The position numbers and the translations under genes are program-made. The notes beneath the pieces are model-generated. The model was not told the origin of the DNA and did not search any database. It saw nothing but the letters and a program-made list of their open reading frames with translations. From positions 27,009,501-27,073,500 of the forward strand of contig NC_068557.1 of assembly GCF_022201045.2 (NCBI RefSeq): a DNA stretch of 64,000 nt. Direction: 5' to 3'. This document shows, piece by piece, positions 24,425 through 35,578 of this stretch; within the stretch, counting starts at the first letter, position 1; every line of letters begins with the position of its first letter. Source of the DNA: Citrus sinensis. Lineage: Eukaryota > Streptophyta > Magnoliopsida > Sapindales > Rutaceae.

Positions 24425-25270
24425 TAAGTGTAATAACATTTAGATCCCTGTATTTAAATCAAGACGTAATTTGATGCATTTTTTTTTACAAAGCTCCCTG
24501 ACTTTAAGATTTCTTTATATTTGTTTTGTTAACTTAATTTCCCCACTGCGGTTATTTAAAAATAATTAAACCATTAACAAATAAAAAGGAATTGGGTATA
24601 AAGAAAAGCAAAATTTAGTAAATCATATTTTTAAAGTTTAGGTGGATTAGTGATTTAATAAAAAGATAAGGGAAATGACCTATTGGCCTGAGTAGAAAGG
24701 ACAAATTCAAAGGAGCAATTGTCCATATTTTTTTTTATGTCGAGATTAGGTTGGTGTTAAGTGTCATGAATACAAGATAAAAGAGGAATTAATAATATTT
24801 AATAAGATTAAGAGAGTCAGTATAAAAGTTATTTGGTGAATATTTCTGATGAGTTACTTAAGATTGATCAATAGGGACTACATTGCTACCATACTACTCA
24901 TTAAATTTATTTATTAAATTAATTCACTTAAATTTTTGAAATTTTAAGTTTGACTCAAAATAATTAAGAAGGTAAATACCCAATATACGTTTATATATTT
25001 AGATTTATTAATAGAAAACTAGACTATTGTTTAGATAAGTAATTATTATACTTGAAAGCAGAAATAATGCTAAATCCACTTTTAAAAATAATTTTTATTA
25101 TTATTCGTAAAAAAAATTTACAAATTTGGACACTAAAATATATAGAATTATAAATTTTAAACTCTTAGAAGGAACGTTAAATTTTTAGAGACTTGTGTAT
25201 GAAGCTTTTGCAAAATAAATCTTTATGTACAATTATTGCCTAAACACAGGGACCGGATTGTATTTACCCC
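24425..25270. mobile_element. Possible long TIR element, degenerate
   Basis: The left end (about 'taataacatttagatccctg') matches the inverted right end ('ggggtaaatacaatccggtccctg' read in reverse), including the shared core TCCCTGTRTTTA. The arms decay inward. Element ends are approximate and no target duplication was found, so this is tentative. Confidence 0.35.
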
Positions 25271-25339
25271 AAAAATGAAGGGCAGCAATAATAAAAATGC
25301 AATGGGTCTGTCGGAAAACGATCAGTCGCTTTCGTGTAC

Positions 25340-25512
25340 CGTGAGAATTCCTTAGAAAGAGAGTGAGAGGGGGTTTGTTAAGGAAGCTTCTTCCCTTTCC
25401 CCTTTGCCCCTTTTACCATATTCTCTTCGTCAACCCTTCCATTTTTTTTTTCCTTAATTTCGTCTCTAACCCTGCGATCCAATTTTGATCCGGTCTTCGA
25501 TCAGAGCACCCC
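25340..25512 (+). promoter_or_regulatory. Probable 5' leader of the Rab5-type gene
   Basis: A pyrimidine-rich stretch (many CTT, CCC and TTT groups) directly precedes the start codon at 25513, as expected for a plant 5' UTR. The exact transcript start is not visible. Confidence 0.45.
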
Positions 25513-28348
25513 ATGGCCACCACTGGAAACAAAAACATCAATGCTAAATTGGTCAGTTTTCATCTTAACACATCTGAATTTCTTATCTTTGACTTCTTTT
25601 ATTATTGTTCTTTGATGAGATTCGCTGCTGGGTCTGTCTTAATTTGTTAGATTCTTGTGTGGATTGCGGTTTATGTCTGTTTTGTTGATATTTGCGTGGG
25701 TTTGACCCAATTCTATGAATTTTGATAAGATTATGCACGTTTCTTTTTTTCAATCTGTTGATTTAGGTTTGCGTTTTGTTTTTGTTTCCTATTTAATTTT
25801 GTTGGATTATTCTCATATGGGTTTGTTTTAATTCTCAATTTTCTGGTTTTGAGCTTTGTGTATTTCTAATGCGGTTGATGTATGTTTGCTTTTAGATGAA
25901 ATCTCCTTTTTTTTTTTTTTTCTTTAAATGATATTTGATGTAAACAGCGGACGGCCATGCTATGAAAATGATTATGATCGGTATAATATGAATATGTTTG
26001 CTGTAATCTTGTATGAGTTTCAATACTAGTTAATTTTGGATTTGCTTCATTGATAATGATGAATTGATGAGGATTTCATTTTTGTGATTTCCGTATTAGG
26101 CCTTTGTTTAACACGTTGTTGTTGTTGTTTTGACATTTATTTGTGATTTATATACTTTAGGTGCTGCTTGGAGATGTTGGAGCTGGAAAGTCTAGTCTTG
26201 TACTGCGCTTTGTTAAAGGCCAATTCATTGAGTTTCAGGTATTTAGGCTGTCCTGTGATTGCTAGAGAACCTTTCCCTTTTGGTTTTCAGAGCTTGAATT
26301 TTCTTCTATTATGTTGTAGGAATCAACCATTGGAGCTGCCTTTTTCTCACAAACATTAGCTGTAAATGATGCTACTGTAAAATTTGAGATTTGGGATACA
26401 GCAGGACAAGAGAGATACCATAGCTTGGCTCCAATGTACTATAGAGGAGCTGCCGCAGCAATTATTGTGTACGATATAACAAATCAAGTAAGTACGTGCT
26501 TACAAAACCAATGTGTTTCACCCTTAGATATGGAATTCAACACCCGCTAGTTAGAATTTGAAGGTGTAGACCTTCAAGAAGCCTCTTTCTTCCTCATTTG
26601 GTGGTGGGTTAAGCAATTCAATATCTATTGAATAGATTGCCCTCCTCCTGTCTGATTGTCCATATGGTTTCCTCCTCCCCAACAAGCTCTCTTATTTAAA
26701 GGAGCGTACAAAATTAACCAAGCCAATGCTCAGCATATTAGTATTTGCCATGAAACCTTTTTTATGGTAATGTTGAAATGTGATATGATTACTTCAGGTA
26801 CTTTTTAACAAGAAATAAATGTTCTATTTTCTTATTTTTACGTTCCCTTGCAGGCCTCATTTGAGCGTGCTAAGAAATGGGTCCAAGAACTTCAGGCACA
26901 AGGTATACACATTCAAAGTCTCCTGCAGAGATTTTTTTCTTGCATAAATATTTTCCTGGGTTTTATGTAGTCATCTTTAAGCAGTAGTTCTTGGTTTTAT
27001 TTGTGATATTGTTACTCTTTAATTTGAGTCAGTGTTAGACATAGAGAATTGGTGATGTGTTCAGCATGTCTATTTATAGAATCTCAAACACATTCAGTAT
27101 CCTTACCTGATTCATTTGTTTTTTTTTTTCTTTTTTTGTATTTAATTTACTGGCATCCTTTGACTAATTTCTTACATAATATATTTTTGTTTCTCTTGGT
27201 AATAAGGCAATCCAAATATGGTTATGGCACTTGCTGGTAACAAAGCTGACTTGTTGGATGCGAGGAAGGTCACGGCAGAGGCAAGTATATGAGTTTCTGT
27301 TTCTTATTCTCCTTTCTTTCTTTCTTTCCTTACTTTTCCGAGTGCTTTAAAGGCCTTGTATCAGTTGCGGTTTATCTCATTCTCTTTTTCAAATCCTTTC
27401 TTCTGATAAGTATAGTGGGTTTTCAAGATGACAAGAATATAAAAGGGTTGTGGAAAAGTTGCTCTCTTTAGTTTTTACTGTTGAAAATGACAATTTAGAA
27501 AGCTCAGAGAATCTTTTATGTCTATTTAAGGTGAATAATGATGAAATGGAATAGATATGGGAGGAATTTGTCTGTGTACCCTTCCTGAAAGTGTTATTAT
27601 GAATTTATCATAACATTCAGATGGGTGTTGAAGAACCATAACAAGAACAACAGCCCTCTCAAAAATCTAAAAGGGAAAAGAAGGCTCTTCTACATCTATT
27701 TTGAATGAGCTGTGTGGTAAAATTCCCGGAAGGAGGATCTGATCTTTGGAAACTGGACCAGTGGACTTGAGTACTTGACAATATGATACCGTGTATGAAA
27801 TTGGTTGTGCTAATATGATGTTTCTTTAACTAAATTTGTCATGGTCGCAGGAAGCACAAGCTTATGCCCAGGAAAATGGCCTATTCTTTATGGAAACCTC
27901 TGCAAAAACAGCAACCAATGTGAATGACATTTTCTATGAAATAGGTATGACATTTTATTGTGTAGTTTTGGAATTTATTTCTCAGATAACTCAAAGGTTG
28001 AAATTGAAATATGAATCAACTTTATTAAGTTGGTCATTTGGGGTTCGCACATGCATAGAACAATTATTATTATTAATTTTTTGGTGTCTGCTGGTGGTAC
28101 CCAATGGTGTTGGCTTGTTAACAATAACAGATGTTTTCTTGATGACAAAACTTTAAAATATGCTAAGTCCTGTCATGTATTTAAGAGTTTCCGTACATAT
28201 ATTTCTTTTATGAGTAGGCATTTGATATATTTCTCTCTTGGATACAGCAAAGAGATTGCCTCGAGTGCAGCCAGCACCAAATCCATCAGGAATGGTTCTT
28301 ATGGATAGACCTGGGGAAAGGACAGCGAGTGCATCATGTTGCTCTTAG
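25513..28348 (+). CDS. RABF2: Rab5-type small GTPase (RABF2/ARA7-RHA1 group)
   Basis: Membrane-associated GTPase controlling endosomal and vacuolar traffic. Seven coding exons: 25513-25551, 26161-26238, 26320-26487, 26854-26902, 27207-27280, 27851-27944 and 28248-28348. They give 200 residues, the usual family length. Motifs in order: GDVGAGKSS (P-loop, from residue 17), [11 protein letters not shown] (switch I), [20 protein letters not shown] (switch II, a Rab5 signature), NKAD and ETSAKT. The protein ends ASCCS, a double cysteine for geranylgeranylation, and lacks the N-myristoylation start of the plant-specific ARA6 type. The intron after 27280 has a GC donor in place of GT: the conserved KVTAEEAQ reading requires it. 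All other introns are GT-AG. The assignment to the ARA7/RHA1 pair is firm; which member is not decided. Confidence 0.97.
27281..27850 (+). other. GC-AG intron of the Rab5-type gene
   Basis: The exon ends ...GCAGAG and the intron starts GCAAGTATATG, an otherwise strong U1-matching donor with C at position 2. The acceptor is ...GTCGCAG before GAAGCACAAG. A GT donor four bases later (GTATATG) would disrupt the frame and the conserved EEAQ sequence. Confidence 0.85.
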
Positions 28349-29472
28349 ATACTTGGGTGGTGATGAGCACTGTCTGTTTGTATCTTCTAAATGGCTCCTC
28401 TAGCTTTACTAGGAACTTTTTGAGTCTTATCCTTCCAAGTTTGCTATCGTGTATTATTTGTTGAGATATCAGAACTGTACATGCATCTTGCATTTGTATG
28501 AACTGGTAAATTGAATTGGAGAGTGGCTTCCCTTGTAATCAAATCACGTGGCATGTTTCCCTTTCAGTTTTCAAAACGCATTGGTTTTGGTTGGATGTAA
28601 ATAAAGTTATATTACTTGCTTCCACAAGTGTGACCGTCTGATCCCCATGTGTTTGATGCACCATATCGGATATTCGACCGGACAGGTTGATTCTTTTGAG
28701 GGATTTAAGCGGACACTGAGGGATCATCCGATCATAGATGTATTATTTAGCTTTAATCGGCAGTGAGCGCTTTCTGCCCGTCAAAGCTAATGACAGTGTG
28801 GTTGTCTGTCATTAACGCATTCGACTTGTAATGGTGCTTGTATGAATTTTACAACCAAAATTGAATGATTAGGAATTTTGGAGTGCTAATCCTGTTGCCC
28901 ATACAAGGCATTTATAACAAGATCTTCAGGTCGGAAGTAAGGTCTATTATTGACCTAAGCTGCCTAACTCCGAAGAATACCCTGACACGAAATTGTTAGA
29001 ACGTAAATATCATTTAGACTTGTCCAATATTAACTAAGAACCAGTAACTGCGCCTAATGAGGATCGCGGCTGAGATTCCTCTTTAACTTTTAGCTTATTA
29101 TTATCTTAATTATTTACAACTATTTAATTTTTGCATCTGCAATGCCACATATACTGACCACACAACACCCATTAATCGTATAAAAAAGAGCTTCGTCTGT
29201 TTTTCAAGCTTCTCCGCCACAATAAGTTGTTCCTAGATTGCCAAACAATAAGAATATCTCCAGCACATTAATTTTATGTTTTTCTCGATAAATCCAAAGC
29301 CTTACAGCATAAAAATCTTGTTAGTTCAAAGATTGAACACAAGTACAAACCAGTCGAAGAAAAAAGTAGCGACAAAATACAAAAATAAATTATGCAGAAG
29401 TACAAGCTGACAACAATACTTCTCATTATTATTATGCGGCAGAAAAGCAGGAACTACCATTAACTTCCATGA
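28349..29472. other. 3' flanks of two convergent genes
   Basis: The Rab5-type gene (plus) and the aspartyl protease (minus) converge here. An 'aataaag' near 28599 is a plausible polyadenylation signal for the Rab gene. The rest shows no ORF with recognisable content and no paired repeat. Confidence 0.5.
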
Positions 29473-30927
29473 CTAGAATAACTTTTTGTGAAGTCCCTGA
29501 GCAGAAGCAGTTGAAGCACAATCCATTGGTTGAAACCCAATTCTCTCCTTTTCCAAGTCATAGACCACTTCAACATTTTGCTGCTGGAAGCTCCCAAAAA
29601 CGCCAGATGGTCCATAATCACCGTCATCCATGCTTTGGAACAATAAGCATTTCACTGCACTTGAGTTGCTGGGAGCACTCATTGCGTAGAAATGGTTCCC
29701 TTGTGGCAAAACGAGGCTCACATTGTTCAAGAAATGGAAAGTGATTGAAGGAAAGAGATCGTCTGTAAATGTGTTGTTTGGACATGGAACCCTGTAACAA
29801 AGATCAAATCCAGTTCTTTCCTCTACTTCTTTGGCTCTAGGATAATAAGTTATTGTTGATTGAAGAATTGAGAGAAGTTGTGAATAAAATGGCTCCGGCA
29901 AGTGTGTGTAAGTGGTGCCTGAATCAACCAGCAGTCCTCCATTTCCTTGAGAATCAAATTCCCTTAAACTTAAGGGCACTTCAGTTAAAGAGCTATTACC
30001 TATGGTGATGGCCTCAAGACCAATGTAATAATAGTTAGGATACATAGGGCTCTTCAACATGGGAGTGAACTGTAAATTATCTTTAGAAGATATGGCAACA
30101 TCTCCTATAACCAAGGGGCTTGAAATATTAGGGTCGTTAGCATACTTGAAGGCCAAGAAACAATGAGAGAAACCCTTTTGAAGAAACCCTAGCTGTGAAG
30201 GAACAGAAAGAGCACCCCTACCAAACCCTGCAATCCCTATAGGCTCACGATATGTTGACCCAACACACCCAAAACAAAACTTAGGAATTTCCCTAATGAT
30301 CCCAGGGCTAGATCCATGAACCTTAAGTGTATCTCTAGTTAGGATTCCAGTGACAAGCCCTCCTTCACCATATGTGTAAGCAAATGAAGGGCATGGCCTG
30401 CAGCAAGTGGATTTAAGAAGGGTACTCAATGAGCATCCAGACATAGTGCATGGATCAAAAGGGTTATCAGAGCTATGAATATTGAGACAGAAGGAACTAG
30501 CACAGGTATCTCTAGAGGAAGAAGAAGAACGAGAAGGAGAGAAATTGGACATTAACTTGTTGTTCCTATAATCATCACAATCCATACAATCAAAAGATAG
30601 ATTCCCACAAGGAACCCAAGTTAGGTCACTCCCTGTGTCCATGTAAACTTGAATGACCTGTGTCGGTGTCCCGATATTTAAAGATATCAAATAGCCATCT
30701 CTTACTTCCCTCAGCGGTTCCATCATGTCTAATGTTTCTGATGGTTTCTTTATTGAACTTTTGGACGCGCTGGGGATCAGAAGAGAAACCCTAGAATTGG
30801 TTAAACCTAGGACAAGAGAGTGTTTTCCATTGTTTTTCTGTGTTGCTAGGGTTTGGTGGAACCTTAATGACATAGAGAGAAGAAATAGAAGAATAATGGT
30901 GGCAATATTGGAGTAAGCTTTTGCCAT
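29473..30927 (-). CDS. Secreted or membrane-directed aspartyl protease (pepsin A1 family)
   Basis: Intronless, 484 residues. It opens with a hydrophobic signal peptide (about residues 7-28). The first catalytic motif is MDTGSDLTWVPC (Asp at about 97); the second is LLVDSGTTYTHL (Asp at about 335). The flap tyrosine is in AYTYGEG (about 186). Many cysteines between 107 and 221 (GNLSFDCMDC, SGCSL, CCRPCP) suit the plant atypical aspartyl proteases. It most resembles the At4g16563/At5g45120-like group, from memory. The neighbouring Rab5-type gene converges on it about 1.1 kb away. Substrate and target compartment are not evident. Both catalytic triplets are intact, so an active enzyme is expected. 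Confidence 0.93.
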   Translation of the reverse strand: MAKAYSNIATIILLFLLSMSLRFHQTLATQKNNGKHSLVLGLTNSRVSLLIPSASKSSIKKPSETLDMMEPLREVRDGYLISLNIGTPTQVIQVYMDTGSDLTWVPCGNLSFDCMDCDDYRNNKLMSNFSPSRSSSSSRDTCASSFCLNIHSSDNPFDPCTMSGCSLSTLLKSTCCRPCPSFAYTYGEGGLVTGILTRDTLKVHGSSPGIIREIPKFCFGCVGSTYREPIGIAGFGRGALSVPSQLGFLQKGFSHCFLAFKYANDPNISSPLVIGDVAISSKDNLQFTPMLKSPMYPNYYYIGLEAITIGNSSLTEVPLSLREFDSQGNGGLLVDSGTTYTHLPEPFYSQLLSILQSTITYYPRAKEVEERTGFDLCYRVPCPNNTFTDDLFPSITFHFLNNVSLVLPQGNHFYAMSAPSNSSAVKCLLFQSMDDGDYGPSGVFGSFQQQNVEVVYDLEKERIGFQPMDCASTASAQGLHKKLF

Positions 30928-32245
30928 TTGGGCTTTCTTCTTTGTTGATTGAGATGATATGAGTCTAGTAATGGCATGTATTTATAGACGTGGGATCGAG
31001 GTTAAAAGCTGGTTGATGTGAGGTGAAAATAGCTAGGGTTTGTGCATGATCCGCGAAGCCAACAGCTGTTGCATGAAGAATGAGAATGATTAGGTTTTTG
31101 AAGGTTGTGGATGTGTAGTTGTATCAATGTGCGTGCCGCGAGGGCTTTGCATTCAGAAAGAAATTAAGACAAAGAATATTTGCATGAACGTTACTGATTG
31201 TAGAAAGATGCGAATAGGCGTTCCTTGAATGGATAAGCATTCCACTATTCCCATGAAGCACAATCAGAATAATGGGGGAAAATTATGCGCCACTTGTTTA
31301 ATAATATTATATCAAGTTCATAATATATATATATACATACATACATATAATGTTTGAGTTTTTAACGAGTAGTAAACTAAAGAGCTGCCCATGCTTGTGT
31401 TACAATATATGACGGCGGACCTCTATTCTATGGAATATTGTGGCTTGAAAAGCACAGATTAGACACTTGCAGCAGACTTTTACATGTGGAGATCACATGC
31501 ATATACTTGGGACAATTAATACCAAATATTGCTCAAAGAACGTTACTTACTTTATGTTCAGGATCACAATCATATATATGACCAGCTTCTGATTTTTGGG
31601 ACACCTAAAATCATGACTGCTTTGCTGCTTTTGTCTTGTCAAGAAGCAGGTTTTCAAGGTTGTAAGAGCTTAATTTCTGTTGGTTCATAGAATAAATTAA
31701 TACAATCGAATGCTATCAATATTCAATATGATGATGTTTATTAATCAGTTCTGCTGTTAAGATAGATCTGAGCCTCAAACCTTAACACCAAAATTTGTGA
31801 TGTTAGGACTCATCACAAATTTCTTCCTTGAACATCAAAATCAATTTTCGGAGTTTAATTATAATTAAGAAAGGTTTCTTGTGTGATCCCACCAGCAGTA
31901 GTATAAGTAAGAATGTATAAATGATTCAACTCAGCCATTAAACTGATGTCAACTTTACATCTCGGCCGGCTTAATTAATTAGCGGTGCGTAGTAGTCTCC
32001 CATTTTGAAATTACAAGAAACTTGGAACGTACCATGTCCGAACGTGAAGGGTGAAGGGTGAAGGGAGAAAGTCGACTTCTAATTCTGTAGTTTATAGAAT
32101 TACTCTTTTGATTAAACAGATATAATTAAGATGATGAACATTGCTTAAACTATACTTGACAAAAAAAAAAAAAAAAATTACAAATAACTCATTCGTCGAG
32201 TGGCATGCACAATCGTTGCCTCGTACTTAAGGTCAAGACTTTGAC
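30928..32245. other. Upstream region of the aspartyl protease gene and intergenic DNA
   Basis: Includes the likely promoter of the minus-strand protease. A (TA)n/(CATA)n microsatellite lies at about 31323-31350. No other gene or paired repeat was seen; a poly-A run lies near 32161-32177. Confidence 0.5.
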
Positions 32246-32255
32246 TTTTTTTTTA

Positions 32256-32802
32256 GGTAAAAACTCATTTAGTCCCTGTATTTTAAGATTAGTATTCATT
32301 TAGTCTCTATATTTTTAAAAATGTCTCGAAACATCTATGCCGTTAAAGTATTGATACCTTTACTGTTACTTTTTATTTCTTTTGGCTTACTTTTACAATA
32401 TTACCCTTCAATAATAATTTTTTTTTGTTTGGACACTAATAAAAATAAAATAATTAAATTACCAATTTAACCCTAAAAAATAAAAATAAAAATTTATATT
32501 AATTTTTAATTGTAAAAAATTGTATGCAAACTGCTAAGTGCGCAAACGGTGCTTGCAAAAAAATTAAAATAATTTTTCTTTTTATTTTTAGGGTTAAATT
32601 AGTAATTTAATTATTTTCTTTTTATTAATGTCCAAAAAATTATTATAAAAGGGTAATATTGTAAAAGTAAGCTAAAAGAAATGAAAAGTAACGGTAGGAG
32701 TATCAATACTTTAACGGCAGGGATATTTCGAGGTATTTTTAAAAATACAGGAACTAAATGGACACTAATCTTAAAATTCAGGGACTAAATGAACTTTTAC
32801 CA
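32256..32802. mobile_element. Mutator-like MITE with long TIRs
   Basis: Begins GGTAAAAACTCATTTAGTCC and ends with its inverted copy (GGACTAAATGAACTTTTACC plus A). The arms continue inward for well over 150 bp ('gtattttaagatta', 'ttttaaaaat', 'ggcttacttttacaatatt' against their inverses). A T9A string occurs on both flanks, 32246-32255 and 32803-32812, consistent with a 9-10-bp target duplication of the Mutator type, although such a T run is low complexity. No coding capacity. The copy at 15016-15626 is a diverged relative. Confidence 0.8.
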
Positions 32803-32824
32803 TTTTTTTTTAGTGAATTGTAGT

Positions 32825-33526
32825 CAATGTCGGATCCACATTGTGACCGCAATGGCTGAAGTCCCTCACTTAAAATGACTTTGCTCACGAATCCTTACTC
32901 ACATGCTTTACACCAATAGTAAAATTTAATACCAAATATATTCATTTAAGCCCTCGTAATTTAGTTCAAACATGCCCACATTAAATTCTTTCCTATATTG
33001 AAAAGTTGAATGTGTTAAATAATTAAAGGGTTTGGCAGCTTGCACCGTGTATAAACATTTTTTCCCCCTTCAAAAACCCTATTAATCTAAAAACAAATTG
33101 ACTCACTAAATACTAATTCCACTTGTCTAAAGTCTAAAATTCTTCACCAATTGAACGTTTACAATCTGAATACCTGCAAGAATTATTCAATTGTACGTTT
33201 GCAATTTGCAAGACTACATCTGCTGCTCGTTCCAACAGGTTTTCACTCATTATATCTTTGATTTTTGTGTTTTCATCTTTTATTCAAACTTATAATTAAA
33301 GAAGATTTGCTTATTTTCGTTATCCTAAAATATTTTCATGTTTATTTGATTAATAAATATGAAAATGCATCAAGGACAACTATAATAATATACAGAATTA
33401 CTTTCAAGTATTTAATAGATTTTATTTTAAAAAAAAATTATTGAACTTGTTGTTTTTCATTTCTTGACTATTGGTTGATCATTTTAATATTCGCCCCGCT
33501 CAATAAATTCTCTGGGTCCGTCACTG
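32825..33526. mobile_element. Non-autonomous hAT-like element, 702 bp
   Basis: The left end CAATGTCGGATCCACA and the inverted right end CAGTGACGGACCCAGA give the terminal repeat CARTGWCGGAYCCASA. A perfect 8-bp direct repeat, ATTGTAGT, flanks it at 32817-32824 and 33527-33534, the size typical of hAT transposons. The interior has no long ORF, so it cannot move alone. It sits 22 bp after the MITE at 32256-32802. Confidence 0.8.
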
Positions 33527-33534
33527 ATTGTAGT

Positions 33535-35578
33535 GGTTGATTTTATTTTATTTTTTTTTAAAAAGATTTTGAAAGTAAATCTTACTTATATTTTTAGGTC
33601 TAGATATCCGAATCTACTATCAAAGATTAATTTAGAGAATTCCAGTATACTTTTTAATGCAATTAACAAAAGTTGAACTTCCCAAATATTAATTTTGACC
33701 AGTTTCATTGGTCGCGAGCTGTCACTGAGACTATGATTTGAAGCTCATACGCCTCCAGGTAGATGGAGTCGAGGCATTCTTCGAATTTTGAGCTGGCCAA
33801 ACTTATTAGTCATGGCGCCGTCTTGGTATGCTTTCTTTATGAACCCTTTTTGCCTAGAGTTAATTAATGTTATATAAAAATAAAATTAATCCGCCATTTC
33901 AACTTAATTAGTTTTGATTCTGATCCTGCTTAGTTACTCGCCATACTTGATCTTGCTGATGTGTAGATGACACAACATCCACAAAACCCGGCCTTTCTGT
34001 TCTTTACTTTTTTTTCCCCCTTTCATCGACCATCGTACGCCGCATGCAAGACAAATCGAGTATTGTCGCGTGGCTTAATTTACTATATCTAGAAACATTA
34101 TTAATCATGATGAAATATACGGTGTATAAATTATATATAAATGTCGAGTTATAATAATTAATACCAGACCACTAACGATTAATATACATTAAGATTCACC
34201 CAATACAACTCAGAGGAATATATTGTACTTGACCAATCCTTTTTGAATAACAACAGGAGTTTGAGATGGTTGAAGTTACATTTATATTGGAAAATGGCAT
34301 CAGCATCGATTTGGAATATTATTATTATTATTAGTTAATGGAGAGACAAATTAGGAGTTGGTTAAGGAAGGATCTTAACTGCTTGCATTAGCATAGTGGC
34401 ACTATTTGGTCTATAGTGGCTCCAAACATGTTCAATAAATTTGTCGTCGTCTAGCTCAAAACAAAAAACTCCAATCAATTCTTACAAATATGCAGCTGGT
34501 TAATTCATTAATTAATGGAGTATGGCTCATTTATGATCATTCTAGAAAAAAGGATTAAGCCCTCAATATTATTCTCAAATTTGTACCAAGCTTGATAAAG
34601 CTTTTAATTCGTAATGGGAGAATATATGACAAACGTTTACTCTAGAACCAGAAGCGGAACCAATCAAGGGCCAGAAAATAAATGGCAACTTTCCATTTTA
34701 CTTTTTATATATGTGTGCCTTCATAGTGAATTATTATTATTAAATTTCGAAATATTTGTTGTGATTAGGTTATGTGTTTGTTCCACTAATTAAGCCAGCT
34801 AGTTCTTGTAGATAGCAGAATCTGATAGGGTGATTATGTTGGGATTTGAAGAAAAGACAATATTTTTTTTTATTTATTTTAATGTGACAGCAGTTAAGAT
34901 ATCCTTCAATGTTCTAAATTAATAAAATATAAAATTTCATTTGAGCATCCGGTGTAGTATTGCCAGTTATCTTCATTTAACCTTAAATCCATGGTACGTA
35001 CAAATTGCTGATTGGCAAACCGATGATATGGAAATTCTGATTCTTAGACTTAATTTTAGTCGATGTTGTTTAGGGTGCCATAACTTTTATATCGCAAGAA
35101 CAAAAACTTCAACTATTATTTTTTATTAGTGGGAATCGATATTTGAGAAACCCACTACTCCCATGTTGATTAGAATTGTCCTCTTTATCTTTTTTTTAAG
35201 GTAGAAACAAATAAATCTCATACATCTGATGATATCTGCTCTGAGATAGAACTCACTCACTCTAAAATTCCAGCATATAATTATAAGGGAAGAGTGTGTG
35301 CCCATGAGCTTAAATTCCATGTGGGATAATGTTGGATCCTAACATTATTAATGAGTTTGTTTGGGAAACAAGGAACTGAAGCAAAGTTATAGAGAACAAT
35401 GCATGTGAAGAATTCAGATTACAAAAAAAAAACAAAAAAAAAACCCTAGAACCATGATGATGAACGCTATTGTTAGCTGAATGCTGAAATTATCTTTTAT
35501 CCCAACTCATTTTCTCTCTTTTTCAGCAGAGTCACAAACAAGAAAGGACCATAAACAAACTTGGTGGATGGTTGCGTA
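33535..35578. other. Intergenic, 3' of the LRR kinase gene, nothing recognised
   Basis: AT-rich with no ORF of recognisable content. The final part (about 35330-35578) is the probable 3' UTR region of the minus-strand receptor kinase. Confidence 0.5.

Noticed and set aside
29469..30916. Plus-strand ORFs over the aspartyl protease
   Set aside because: Antisense shadows of a complete 484-residue gene with both catalytic motifs.
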